Positions 36,730 through 44,398 of a stretch of DNA of 64,000 nucleotides are shown one piece after another (the stretch's first letter is position 1; each line of letters starts with the position of its first letter). Source of the stretch: Saprospiraceae bacterium (lineage in GTDB: Bacteria > Bacteroidota > Bacteroidia > Chitinophagales > Saprospiraceae); the NCBI GenBank assembly GCA_016714025.1, contig JADJOB010000002.1:1768001-1832000 (forward strand), read 5' to 3'. The notes under the pieces were generated by a model, which was not told where the DNA came from, did no database searches, and worked only from the letters and a program-made list of their open reading frames with translations. The translations under genes and the position numbers were made by a program.

Positions 36730-39228
36730 ATGCTTATGAACTCATTTTTATCTAAATTTTGTTCTTTTTGTTTAATGCTGATTTTTGTAATTCAGACAGG
36801 AAACAGTCAATTAATGCGTCCACCCAGCGGACCTCCTCCGGAAGGAAAAATTCAGGGAGAGCTTCTTGATAGTATTAGTAAAAAACCACTTGCTTTTGCA
36901 AACATTGTAATTCAGGAAGCATTGGAAAAAAAAGATGTAGATGGTGGATTAACCGATGATGACGGGAAGTTTAAAATCAAGGAATTAAAAAATGCTAAAT
37001 ACAATGTCATCGCAACCTATTTGGGTTACCAGACTAAAATCATGGGACCATTTAAAATCAACAAAGACATTCAAGAGTATAATTTAGGTAAAATTTACCT
37101 GGTACCCACGATTACCAATTTAGAAGAAGTTACTGTTACAGGAACCAAAGATCTGATTGAAAATAAAATTGACCGTCTGGTTTACAATGCCGAAAAAGAT
37201 GCCACCTCAAAAGGGGGCACTGCCGCCGATGTATTGCGAAGGACTCCACTGCTCACCGTTGATTTAGAAGGCAACTTGTCCATGCGTGGAAGCAGTAACA
37301 TTCGGGTATTGATCAACGGCAAGCCATCTACCATCATGTCTAGCAGTGTAGCTGATGCATTGAAAATGATTCCTGCCGACATCATTGAAAAAGTTGAAGT
37401 GATTACACAGCCCGGCGCAAAATACGACGCTGAAGGAACAGGGGGAATCGTCAACATCGTAACGAAGACTAAAAAAATTCAGGGAACCAGCGGTTCTATC
37501 TACACCAGCGCCGGCACAAAAAGCAGCAGCCTGGGTACTAATTTAACCGTACGGGCAGGTGAAGTTGGATACAACGCCAACGTGGGCGGTTTTTTCTGGC
37601 GTGGAAAAGGAGATCAACACGTTGACCGGGAGAATCTTTTGATCAATGACAATCCTTATTTTTTACAAACCGGAAATTCAAAAAATTATGGGGGCGGATT
37701 ATACGGACAAATTGGAGCAGACTGGGATTTGAATTCTAAAAACAGTTTCAATCTCACGACGCGCTTTCCTATAAATTTATTTCACAACGACAATGATTTA
37801 ACAACCTATCAGGGAGATACCCTGGGGACCTTGCCATTTGCATTCAGGAGGGTCAGCGATGCCTTAAACAGAAATATTGGTACGGATATAAACCTCGATT
37901 ACAAGCGCACGTATGGAAAAGAGACCGAACGCGAGTTTGGTTTGTCAGCACAGTATTCATACAGCAATCGCAAAAGCGATTATGAAACAGACCAACTGGA
38001 TGAACAAAATATTCGCACCTACCGGGAGACCAGTCCGAATTTGGGTAACAATAAAGAACTCACCTTTGCTGCCGATTATTTACATCCGATTCGTAAAAAA
38101 ATTAATCTGGAGCTCGGTGGAAAAAGCATTTTAAGAAATGTGTTTAGTGATATCTATTATGACACCCTGGACTTAGCAAGCAATGTGTATTTTCGCGATC
38201 AGAGCAGGAACAATGTATTTGATTACGATCAAAATGTGGGCGCAGCGTATTCGCAGGTGACGTTTCCAATCCGATCCAATTTAAGAGGCCGTTTGGGTTT
38301 GCGCTATGAACATACATTCATAAAAGGAATTACGGAAGCAGATGACAATGATTTTGAAAACAACTATGCATCCTGGATCCCTTCCGGCTTATTGGCCTAT
38401 ACCTTGAAAGACAAGTCCACTTTGAAATTTTCATATTCGAGAAGAATCCAACGCCCGAGTATGTTTTTTTTAAATCCCTATGTCAATTACAACGATCCAA
38501 CCAACATTTCTTATGGAAATCCTGAATTAAAGCCAGAGCTTACAGAGTCATTTGAATTGAATTATTCATTTACAAAAGATGTAAAGAATGCAACCATTTC
38601 GGTGTACCATAAGATCACCAATGATTTGATAGATAATTATCGGTTTGTAGATAGTTTAGGTCGAACCAATTCAACCTACAACAATCTGGCAACGAATTAT
38701 TCTTCCGGAGTCAGTATCAATGGAGGCATAATGAAATTGGGTAAAATCATTTTAAATGCTACAGCCAATTTATACTATCAAAAAATTGAAAGCGAACAAT
38801 TTGACGGCCTCAGAAACGATGCATTCAGTTACAGTTTCAACGGATTTGCAAACGTCAACATCACCCCAACTCTGGGTATCAGTTTTTTTGGTTTTATCAA
38901 TTCGCCGAAGTTAACCACTCAAGGAAAACAAGCGAGTTGGTATGTGTATAGCATTGGTTTAAGAAAGGATCTTTGGAAAAAAATGGGTGGACTGACCTTG
39001 GGTGTTGATAATCCATTTACACCAAAGACCAATTTAAAATCAGAATTCAAATCGGAATCCTTCAGTTATGTATCCGACAATAAATTTGAAGCCTGGGGCA
39101 TTCGATTAAGCCTGGATTACCGATTTGGCAAAATGGAGTTTGGCGGAAATCAGAAAAAGCGCAAAGGCAACCTGAACGACGACCTTAAACAAGGAGAAGA
39201 AGGCGGCGGCGGTGGCGGAGGGCGCTAG
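36730..39228 (+). CDS. TonB-dependent receptor, outer membrane beta-barrel family
   Basis: 832 residues. After the signal peptide (cleavage near TGNSQ) comes a carboxypeptidase-regulatory-like domain (about 40-125: GELLDSISKKPLAFANIVI, DDDGKFKIKELKNAKY), a TonB plug domain (about 135-245: EEVTVTGTKDLIENKIDRL, VLINGKPSTIM, PGAKYDAEGTGGIVNIVT) and a barrel of about 580 residues (OMP_b-brl type). The C-terminus ends in an odd poly-glycine tail after a charged stretch (GEEGGGGGGGR) rather than the usual aromatic strand. No SusD gene follows, so it is not a simple SusCD pair. Substrate unknown. ATGs at 36730 and 36736 are both possible starts. Confidence 0.88.
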   Translation: MLMNSFLSKFCSFCLMLIFVIQTGNSQLMRPPSGPPPEGKIQGELLDSISKKPLAFANIVIQEALEKKDVDGGLTDDDGKFKIKELKNAKYNVIATYLGYQTKIMGPFKINKDIQEYNLGKIYLVPTITNLEEVTVTGTKDLIENKIDRLVYNAEKDATSKGGTAADVLRRTPLLTVDLEGNLSMRGSSNIRVLINGKPSTIMSSSVADALKMIPADIIEKVEVITQPGAKYDAEGTGGIVNIVTKTKKIQGTSGSIYTSAGTKSSSLGTNLTVRAGEVGYNANVGGFFWRGKGDQHVDRENLLINDNPYFLQTGNSKNYGGGLYGQIGADWDLNSKNSFNLTTRFPINLFHNDNDLTTYQGDTLGTLPFAFRRVSDALNRNIGTDINLDYKRTYGKETEREFGLSAQYSYSNRKSDYETDQLDEQNIRTYRETSPNLGNNKELTFAADYLHPIRKKINLELGGKSILRNVFSDIYYDTLDLASNVYFRDQSRNNVFDYDQNVGAAYSQVTFPIRSNLRGRLGLRYEHTFIKGITEADDNDFENNYASWIPSGLLAYTLKDKSTLKFSYSRRIQRPSMFFLNPYVNYNDPTNISYGNPELKPELTESFELNYSFTKDVKNATISVYHKITNDLIDNYRFVDSLGRTNSTYNNLATNYSSGVSINGGIMKLGKIILNATANLYYQKIESEQFDGLRNDAFSYSFNGFANVNITPTLGISFFGFINSPKLTTQGKQASWYVYSIGLRKDLWKKMGGLTLGVDNPFTPKTNLKSEFKSESFSYVSDNKFEAWGIRLSLDYRFGKMEFGGNQKKRKGNLNDDLKQGEEGGGGGGGR

Positions 39229-39269
39229 TCCCAAGACAAATCCGACGATAAATTCCAATAAATAAGCTA

Positions 39270-39309
39270 AAAGCCTCCAGTTCAATGAACTAGGAGGCTT
39301 TATTTTTTT
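39270..39309 (+). terminator. Rho-independent terminator
   Basis: A long stem, AAAGCCTCC-AGTTCA with TGAACT-A-GGAGGCTTT and a 1-nt loop region, then ATTTTTTTA, about 40 bp past the receptor gene. It ends the receptor transcript. Confidence 0.85.
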
Positions 39310-39391
39310 ATAATGTGACGAAGCAGATCGCTGGATAAAACCTGAATATCAATTACTTTTGCCCATCAAATCCACACCCGTATATTTGAAT

Positions 39392-39480
39392 AAATTCGGG
39401 GTTCCGCTCTGCGGAATAAACTCCGCAAGACAAATCGGGGTTCCGCTGCTGCGGAATAAACTCCGCAAGACAAATCGGGG
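39392..39480. repeat. 40-bp direct repeat running into the tRNA-Pro gene
   Basis: Two near-identical 40-bp units (39392-39431 and 39432-39471), each with CGGGGTTCCGCT, GCGGAATAAACTCCGC hairpin sequence and CAAGAC. The next AAATCGGGG (39472-39480) is the start of a third unit and also contains the first five bases of the tRNA. The repeats end exactly where the tRNA begins. Confidence 0.82.
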
Positions 39481-39549
39481 CGTAGCGCAGCCTGGTAGCG
39501 CACACGTCTGGGGGGCGTGGGGTCGCAAGTTCAAATCTTGTCGCCCCGA
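39476..39549 (+). tRNA. tRNA-Pro (anticodon GGG)
   Basis: A 74-nt cloverleaf: acceptor CGGGGCG with CGCCCCG and discriminator A; D-arm GCGC/GCGC; anticodon stem CACGT/GCGTG (last pair T-G wobble) with loop CTGGGGG, anticodon GGG; T-arm GCAAG TTCAAAT CTTGT. CCA is not encoded. Reads CCC/CCU proline codons. The wobble pairs in the anticodon and T stems are compatible with the 3' half having been supplied by an integrated element. Confidence 0.93.
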
Positions 39550-39559
39550 CTTGAAAATT

Positions 39560-39595
39560 AAGGAGTTATGATTTTATTATTATGACTCCTTTTTT
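39560..39595 (+). terminator. Terminator following tRNA-Pro
   Basis: AAGGAGT (39560-39566) pairs with ACTCCTT (39585-39591), followed by TTTTTA. It closes the tRNA transcript and lies inside element A. Confidence 0.72.
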
Positions 39596-39596
39596 A

Positions 39597-39618
39597 TTTG
39601 CCAGCGATTTGCCAGCAT
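39597..39618. repeat. Two tandem 11-bp direct repeats at element A left end
   Basis: TTTGCCAGCGA and TTTGCCAGCAT lie head to tail, 48 bp after the tRNA. Element B has an analogous but different pair at the same place (43641-43662). Possible binding sites for a recombinase or excisionase. Confidence 0.6.
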
Positions 39619-39695
39619 ATTTTGTATCAAAATAGATTTATTTGTAATTCAACCATAGCTACCAGAAATTCAATTCCGTTTTGTATTTTTGATTT

Positions 39696-39965
39696 ATGGA
39701 AGTCATTTGTCTTGAAGATGAAGCATTTTACAAGCTTGTGGAAACGGTTGTAAAACGAATCAAAGACAAAGAGTCAATTAAGGAGGATAGGTGGATTCCA
39801 ACTGAAAAAGCAATGGAGAAACTCCACATTAGAAGCAAAACTACATTGCAAAAATTAAGGGATGAAGGTAAAATCCGGTTCACCCAGCCAGAGCGGAAAA
39901 TCATTCTTTACGATACTGATTCAATCAATGAATATTTAGAAAAACATTCAAAAGAAACTTTCTAA
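39696..39965 (+). CDS. Helix-turn-helix (excisionase-like) protein
   Basis: 89 residues. The N-terminal ~40 residues form a helical segment (VICLEDEAFYKLVETVVKRI); the C-terminal part (about 43-85) is a winged helix-turn-helix of the MerR/excisionase type (KAMEKLHIRSKTTLQKLRD, then an IILYDTDSINEYL wing). Close paralogue of 43709-43969 in element B, and both start 150 bp or less after a tRNA 3' end. This suggests a role in excision or in element gene control. A TAnnTTTG-like box (TATTTTTG) ends 4 bp before the ATG, so the mRNA may be nearly leaderless. The next gene overlaps by 1 bp. Confidence 0.8.
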   Translation: MEVICLEDEAFYKLVETVVKRIKDKESIKEDRWIPTEKAMEKLHIRSKTTLQKLRDEGKIRFTQPERKIILYDTDSINEYLEKHSKETF

Positions 39966-40195
39966 TGGAACTGCACGAAAAACAATTTATTACTGGATTT
40001 AATAGTGGCTATCTTCTAGCCAAGCATGAACCTAAAATGCTCACTGATATGTTGAAAAATATCCAGCCTAGCAACTCTTTCGTTTCTGGAATGTCGTGGG
40101 GACAAAAAGAATTCGAACTAGAACAATCAAAAAGCCAAATGAATGAATTGGAAAAGTTGAGACAAAAGGGTAGGGATGAAAATTATCGAGAGTAG
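39965..40195 (+). CDS. Small conserved element protein
   Basis: 76 residues, translated from an ATG that overlaps the stop of the HTH gene. It begins MELHEKQFITGFNSGYLLAK and contains a FVSGMSWGQKEFELEQS block; both are conserved in the element B paralogue (43978-44208). Soluble, helical, acidic at first and then basic. Not a family I recognise. The fixed pairing with the HTH gene at two separate tRNA-linked elements suggests the two proteins work together in maintenance or mobility. Confidence 0.72.
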   Translation: MELHEKQFITGFNSGYLLAKHEPKMLTDMLKNIQPSNSFVSGMSWGQKEFELEQSKSQMNELEKLRQKGRDENYRE

Positions 40196-40250
40196 TAATT
40201 ATATGTATCACACTACGAATACTTTTGTATTAAAGTTCAAATTAACCTAA

Positions 40251-41174
40251 TTAAATTACTGTTCGAATTCTCTTCAATGCTGAGCCATCGCTTTCTACCA
40301 TACCATCTAAGTCAATGTTATAATTGTTTTTTATTTCAAAGGCAAACGCCTCTCCATTTGCAATATTTCTTATAATAATTGGTTTATTTCTATGTTTTTT
40401 AGGGTAAAAAAATATTCCAAATTTACCTTGTGGAAAATAAATAGCGATTGCTGGTTGAAATAAATTAATTGATCTTAAATAGCAAGTCCCATAACCACCT
40501 TTATCAGCACCTCCAAACTCAATTGCACCTCTCTTATTTTTTAACAATAGATTTTGTTCGATAATGTGCATTTTACTTAATTGACTATACATAAAAATAA
40601 GATTTGAGCCATCTATAACTGTGTGAATAGAAACAAGAAAATGCCCTACGGATTCTATTGAATTATCAGCTATAACATCTTCAAAAGGTGTTAGCATTTT
40701 TGATAGTTCAGGATTCATGCTCTCGCTCACTCTAAAAGCATTATAAGTTACTGAATTCTTGATTTTACCAGTTATTATAACCTCCTGATATAAATCAAAA
40801 GCCATTTTGTCTCCCAGCCAAAGATTGCTTAATTTTTCCTCAATTTTTTTATTCGATATTTTGATAAGTTTGGGAATGTTATTAGTAATATAACCAATAC
40901 AAAATTCTATTTCGTCATTAGATTCCTGATTAAGGACTAGACAGCGATTAATAAGTTTCTCAAGATCCGGTAACTGAGCAGAATAAAATTCATCGAGTAA
41001 TATTTCTGCATAATAATTAATACCTGCATAAGCAAGAAAACACTTTGGATCTAGAATGACGGATTTAAGAACGCCATCAATAGGATCAACTTTCTCACCT
41101 CGACGATCTGTTACTTTAGTGTCAGAAATGCATCGAAGATTTTCATCTACAATTTTTGCGACAATAAGTGTCAT
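40251..41174 (-). CDS. Proteasome-like Ntn-hydrolase candidate
   Basis: 307 residues. The N-terminus TLIVAKIVDENLRCISDTKV then VLKSVILDPKCFLAYAG matches the start of proteasome beta-subunit/HslV-type N-terminal-nucleophile hydrolases: after Met removal Thr1 would be the nucleophile, Asp17 and Lys36 fall at the places of the proteasome Asp17 and Lys33, and a Gly follows as in AGF/AYAG loops. The chain is longer than HslV (about 175) and the C-terminal ~120 residues are not recognised. The companion gene at 41221-41964 is 46 bp upstream on the same strand. The pair looks like cargo of element A. Function (peptidase, defence, or amidase) is unproven. Confidence 0.6.
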   Translation of the reverse strand: MTLIVAKIVDENLRCISDTKVTDRRGEKVDPIDGVLKSVILDPKCFLAYAGINYYAEILLDEFYSAQLPDLEKLINRCLVLNQESNDEIEFCIGYITNNIPKLIKISNKKIEEKLSNLWLGDKMAFDLYQEVIITGKIKNSVTYNAFRVSESMNPELSKMLTPFEDVIADNSIESVGHFLVSIHTVIDGSNLIFMYSQLSKMHIIEQNLLLKNKRGAIEFGGADKGGYGTCYLRSINLFQPAIAIYFPQGKFGIFFYPKKHRNKPIIIRNIANGEAFAFEIKNNYNIDLDGMVESDGSALKRIRTVI

Positions 41175-41220
41175 TTTGATAATATTTTATACGACATTAT
41201 TACAAGTAACTCCAGGTATT

Positions 41221-41964
41221 TTAGTTTAATCTTTCTTTTGAGAATTTTTCAAAGAAAAGTACTCTATCAAAATTACCACCTGATGTGCCTTCAACCAGAA
41301 CAAGAAAGTCCTCAATTCTTTCTGGATTTCTGTGCAAATCAAAAAGTTTAATATAAATAAATCCATTTTCATGTTCATATTCTTTACTGTGCCCACCAAA
41401 ATGTACGAAAGCATATACATGTATTACTTCTTTCTTATCAACCATAATTCGTTCATCTACTAAAGTAACTTTTACACGATCACCTTCTTTTAGATTTTCA
41501 ATAATCGGAAATGCGCCAAGTCTTTCGGCAGTTTTAAGCACTATGCTATCCTCTTTGCATGAGAATAAATTAGGTTTTAATACAATTTCATGGAGTTCGG
41601 CAAACGTTAATTCAACTGAGTCAATCTTAGTAATGTCAATCAAACTATACTTTTGTTGAATTTTCCTGATTCCATCAATTATGTTTGAGGGAAATACCTT
41701 ATTATCTTCAAAAAGATTAGCATCAAGATCAATATCTAAAAAGTACATTGCAGTGTTTTTATTGTCGATTACATTAGAATGGTAAACAATAATCCATCGA
41801 CCTAAAGCGGTTACAGCACTAGTTGAAATATTGCTGATTGCTTTTGCAAATTCAATATTTTGATTTAACTCTACAATTCGACTTAAGTTAAAATCGATTT
41901 TATTAAGCTCTTGAGTAATGGCTATGTTGCCTTCTGGATTCAAGTAATCAATTAATTGGTACAT
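41221..41964 (-). CDS. Unknown protein paired with the Ntn-hydrolase candidate
   Basis: 247 residues, no signal peptide and no clear membrane segment. It shows alternating helices and strands with a strand-rich C-terminal half (VTLVDERIMVDKKEVIHVYAF, GFIYIKLFDLH). I do not recognise a family or catalytic motif. It is the upstream member of a two-gene minus-strand operon with the proteasome-like gene and may provide substrate recognition or regulation for it. It lies 55 bp downstream of the RuvC-like stub, on the same strand. Confidence 0.62.
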   Translation of the reverse strand: MYQLIDYLNPEGNIAITQELNKIDFNLSRIVELNQNIEFAKAISNISTSAVTALGRWIIVYHSNVIDNKNTAMYFLDIDLDANLFEDNKVFPSNIIDGIRKIQQKYSLIDITKIDSVELTFAELHEIVLKPNLFSCKEDSIVLKTAERLGAFPIIENLKEGDRVKVTLVDERIMVDKKEVIHVYAFVHFGGHSKEYEHENGFIYIKLFDLHRNPERIEDFLVLVEGTSGGNFDRVLFFEKFSKERLN

Positions 41965-42019
41965 ATTCTGACAATTTAAAAATCGAAAGTATTATTTGAT
42001 GCAACAGCAAATATAGTAT

Positions 42020-42127
42020 TTATTCATTCACCCAAAACCAAGTCAATGCAAGCGACAGTGCATCAAATATTGCCATGTTCCTATCTTCGCTCTCCCATAA
42101 TTTTCTTTCCCTTGGTGGAAAATCCGG
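42020..42127 (-). pseudogene. RuvC-like gene, C-terminal stub
   Basis: About 36 codons (PPRERKLW, SEDRNMAIFDALSLALTW) are closely similar to the end of the 167-residue protein at 59463-59966 (RPRARKLW, SEDRNMAIFDAFSLGLTW). The 5' part is missing: the IS21-family end starts at about 42128. It is a decayed copy of a gene shared by the two elements. Confidence 0.72.
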
Positions 42128-43558
42128 TGTAATTGACCACCCTTGTCCGTTCCAAATTGACCACCTGAAAAGAAGGTTTTTGTTCGGAGTTGTAAAGGAG
42201 CCATAAACAATTAAGATTTGAGCAATCAAATCTAATGAGCTTATGGCAAATTATCACATCGACATGAGCAAAATAAGATATATACTACGATTGTATTCAC
42301 CGGGCCGCAGCAAATTGCAAATAGCCATGCATGGAGGTGTTTCTAGAAATACTTTAAAAACCTACATCCGGGTTTATCAACAAAGTGGAATGAGTCTGTC
42401 ACATCTGGATCAATTGACAGATAAGGAATTAGATCAACTATTTACAAAACCTACCAAGATCGCTTTTAATGACAAACAGAAGCTGCTTTATAGTTTGTTT
42501 GCGGAGTATGACAAGCAGCTTAAGCGCAAAGGAATGACCCGGCATATTTTATGGGAGGATTATATAAAATCTTATCCTGATGGCTATTGCAGATCGCAAT
42601 TCAACTATCATTTCCGATTATTCCGTTCACAGGTCAATCCTGTTATGCACATTGAACATAAAGCGGGCGGTAAACTTAGCTACGTGGATTCTCAAACCGG
42701 CGAATTTTGTGAGGTAGAAATCTATGTCAGCATCTTGGGAGCCAGTCAACTCATATAAGTTGAAGCCGTGCCCAGCCAGAGCAAAGAAGATTTAATATTG
42801 GCTACAGAATCCGCATTGCACTATTACGGAGGAGTTCCTGCTGCTGTGGTGACAGACAACCTCAAATCAGCCGTAACAAAAAGTAGCAAATACGAACCAT
42901 TGCTCAATGAGGCGTTTGATGATTTTGCCCATCATTATGGATTCACCATATTACCAACACGTGCTTATAAACCACGCGACAAGGCAATCGTCGAAAACGC
43001 AGTGAAGATTGTATATCAAAGAATATACAACAAACTTCGGAATCAAACATTCTTTAGCCTCAATCAACTTAATGCAGCCATCCACGCTGCTTTGGAAGAA
43101 CTAAATAATGGGCCTCTTAAGGGTTTGGAATACAGCCGTAGACAACAGTATGAAGAAATAGAACGCCAATACATGAATGTCTTGCCAGTGATGAAGTATG
43201 AATTTAAAAAACTTCATTACGCAACGGTTGCTCAAAACGGACATGTTTTCCTAAGTGAAAATAAGCATTACTACAGCGTACCCTACCAGTACCTAAAAAA
43301 GAAAGTGAAGATTTTATATACAGCTAAAACAGTAGAGATCTATTACTACTTTGAACTAATTGCATTGCATAAAAGAGCTAAAAACCCCAGTGGATGTACC
43401 ACAGACCCCGAACATATGGCTTCTACTCATAAATTTGTTAATGAATGGACCTATGAACAATTTATGGAATGGGCACATAGTATCCATGAAAATGTAGGTC
43501 TGTTTATTCATAAAATTTTCATGAGTAAAGCACATCCAGAACAGGCCTTTAAATCCTG
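42128..43558 (+). mobile_element. IS21-family element, right part lost
   Basis: The left end begins TGTAATTGACCACC with the inner repeat AATTGACCACC at 42131 and again at 42155, the multiple-repeat end typical of IS21. Only istA remains; istB and the right end are absent, because the istA frame joins a tRNA-Leu 3' fragment at about 43550. The insertion cut the RuvC-like gene of element A. Confidence 0.75.
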
Positions 43559-43568
43559 TGGCCAGTGA
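42243..43568 (+). pseudogene. istA: IstA transposase, interrupted and 3'-truncated
   Basis: The frame encodes the N-terminal HTH (GRSKLQIAMHGGVSRNTLKT), a DDE catalytic core (first Asp in LSYVDSQTG; TDNLKSAVTKSS with the second Asp; PRDKAIVENAVKIVYQRI with the Glu) and a conserved end HPEQAFKSC. An in-frame TAA at 42756-42758 sits where IstA proteins have a Tyr (ASQL-x-VEAVPSQSKED), so the gene is split into two open parts of 171 and 266 codons. After QAFKSC the frame runs into tRNA-Leu sequence and stops. A Tyr codon by one base change would restore the frame. Confidence 0.82.
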
Positions 43569-43600
43569 TGGCCGTGCGGGTTCAAGTCCCGCCCCGGGTA
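43543..43600 (+). pseudogene. tRNA-Leu 3' half (anticodon stem to discriminator)
   Basis: TCCTG (anticodon stem 3' side), a long variable arm (GGCC-AGTGAT-GGCC), T-arm GCGGG TTCAAGT CCCGC, acceptor CCCGGGT and discriminator A are intact: the 3' part of a class II tRNA, by sequence tRNA-Leu. The 5' side is istA coding sequence (CAGGCCTTTAAATCCTG) that imitates the tRNA anticodon arm. The 5' half of the tRNA is not in this window. Confidence 0.8.
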
Positions 43601-43601
43601 C

Positions 43602-43630
43602 AAGGTTCAGAGAAATCTGGACCTTTTTTA
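43602..43630 (+). terminator. Terminator following the tRNA-Leu fragment
   Basis: AAGGT-T-CAG pairs with CTG-G-ACCTT (T-G wobble inside) around AGAAAT, followed by TTTTTA. It sits in the same position as the one after tRNA-Pro. Confidence 0.72.
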
Positions 43631-43640
43631 TTTTAGTTGG

Positions 43641-43662
43641 GTCGAACATAGGTCGAACATTT
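43641..43662. repeat. Two tandem 11-bp direct repeats at element B left end
   Basis: GTCGAACATAG and GTCGAACATTT lie head to tail 40 bp after the tRNA fragment. Position and period equal those of element A (39597-39618), but the sequence differs. Confidence 0.6.
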
Positions 43663-43708
43663 TAACTTGCCACATAGTGATACTAATAATTTGTTTTAAA
43701 TTTGTATA

Positions 43709-43969
43709 ATGGAAGTCATTTGCCTAGAAGAGGAAGCTTTTTATATGCTGATTGAGACTGTAATTAAGCGAATTAAGGATAAAGAAAAGACCAAGGAAGA
43801 CAAGTGGATTTCTCCAGAAGAAGCAATGGTCAAACTCAGAATTAAAAGCAAAACTACTCTTCAAAAGCTCAGGGATGAAGGAAAAATCCGATTCTCTCAA
43901 CCAGAGAAAAAGATTATCTTATATGATACAGAATCTATTGCTGAATATTTAGAAAAACATTCAAAATGA
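43709..43969 (+). CDS. Helix-turn-helix (excisionase-like) protein, element B
   Basis: 86 residues, most of them identical or similar to those of 39696-39965 across the whole length (shared EVICLE, RIKSKTTLQKLRDEGKIRF, EKHSK). Winged HTH of the excisionase type in the C-terminal half. The box TAAATTTG at 43697-43704 is a good TAnnTTTG match ending 4 bp before the ATG. It is followed by, and overlaps or abuts, the small conserved gene. The position after a tRNA 3' end in both elements suggests a control or excision role. Confidence 0.8.
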   Translation: MEVICLEEEAFYMLIETVIKRIKDKEKTKEDKWISPEEAMVKLRIKSKTTLQKLRDEGKIRFSQPEKKIILYDTESIAEYLEKHSK

Positions 43970-43977
43970 ACTTTCTG

Positions 43978-44208
43978 ATGGAACTGAACGAAAAACAATT
44001 TATTGCCGGATTTAATAGTGGTTATATACTGGCGGAATTTGAACCGCAATTGCTGACAGCACTTCTAAAAGAAATTCGACCAGTTAATTCCTATATCTAT
44101 GGATTGTCATTTGGGCAAAAAGAATATGAATTATTGCAATCAGAAGTTCATTTGAATGAATTAAATCGGTTAAGGCAAAAAACTAGTAAAGACAAGACTA
44201 GATTATAA
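43978..44208 (+). CDS. Small conserved element protein, element B
   Basis: 76 residues from the ATG at 43978, the start that aligns with the element A paralogue (MELNEKQFIAGFNSGYILA); an ATG at 43966 overlapping the HTH stop is an alternative. LSFGQKEYELLQSE matches the paralogue's second block. No family recognised. The conserved pairing with the HTH gene is the main evidence that it is real. Confidence 0.72.
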   Translation: MELNEKQFIAGFNSGYILAEFEPQLLTALLKEIRPVNSYIYGLSFGQKEYELLQSEVHLNELNRLRQKTSKDKTRL

Positions 44209-44398
44209 TGAAATATTAGATAAATATAGATTAATTTTGTTTAGTATAACCAAATAGATGGAATCTTAATTAAGATAATCTTGATATGATGCCTAAATAC
44301 AGATTTCTACTCTCTCATTTCTTTGACTCTTTCATCGAAATGAAATATAATTTAGTATTGTGATGGTTCGCTTTTGAATTCAATATATTAATAAATTA

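Larger units (their letters stand above)
39550..42127. mobile_element. Element A: tRNA-Pro-linked integrative element (truncated)
   Basis: Extent inferred. Left edge: 3' end of tRNA-Pro. It contains a terminator, two 11-bp direct repeats, an HTH gene and a small gene shared with element B, a two-gene minus-strand cargo, and the C-terminal stub of a RuvC-like gene also shared with element B. An IS21-family insertion starts at about 42128 and the rest of the core is missing. No recombinase gene is left in this part. Confidence 0.6.

Noticed and set aside
39392..39471. Considered a second tRNA upstream of tRNA-Pro
   Set aside because: Hairpins are present but no anticodon arm or T-loop consensus; it is a 40-bp repeat.
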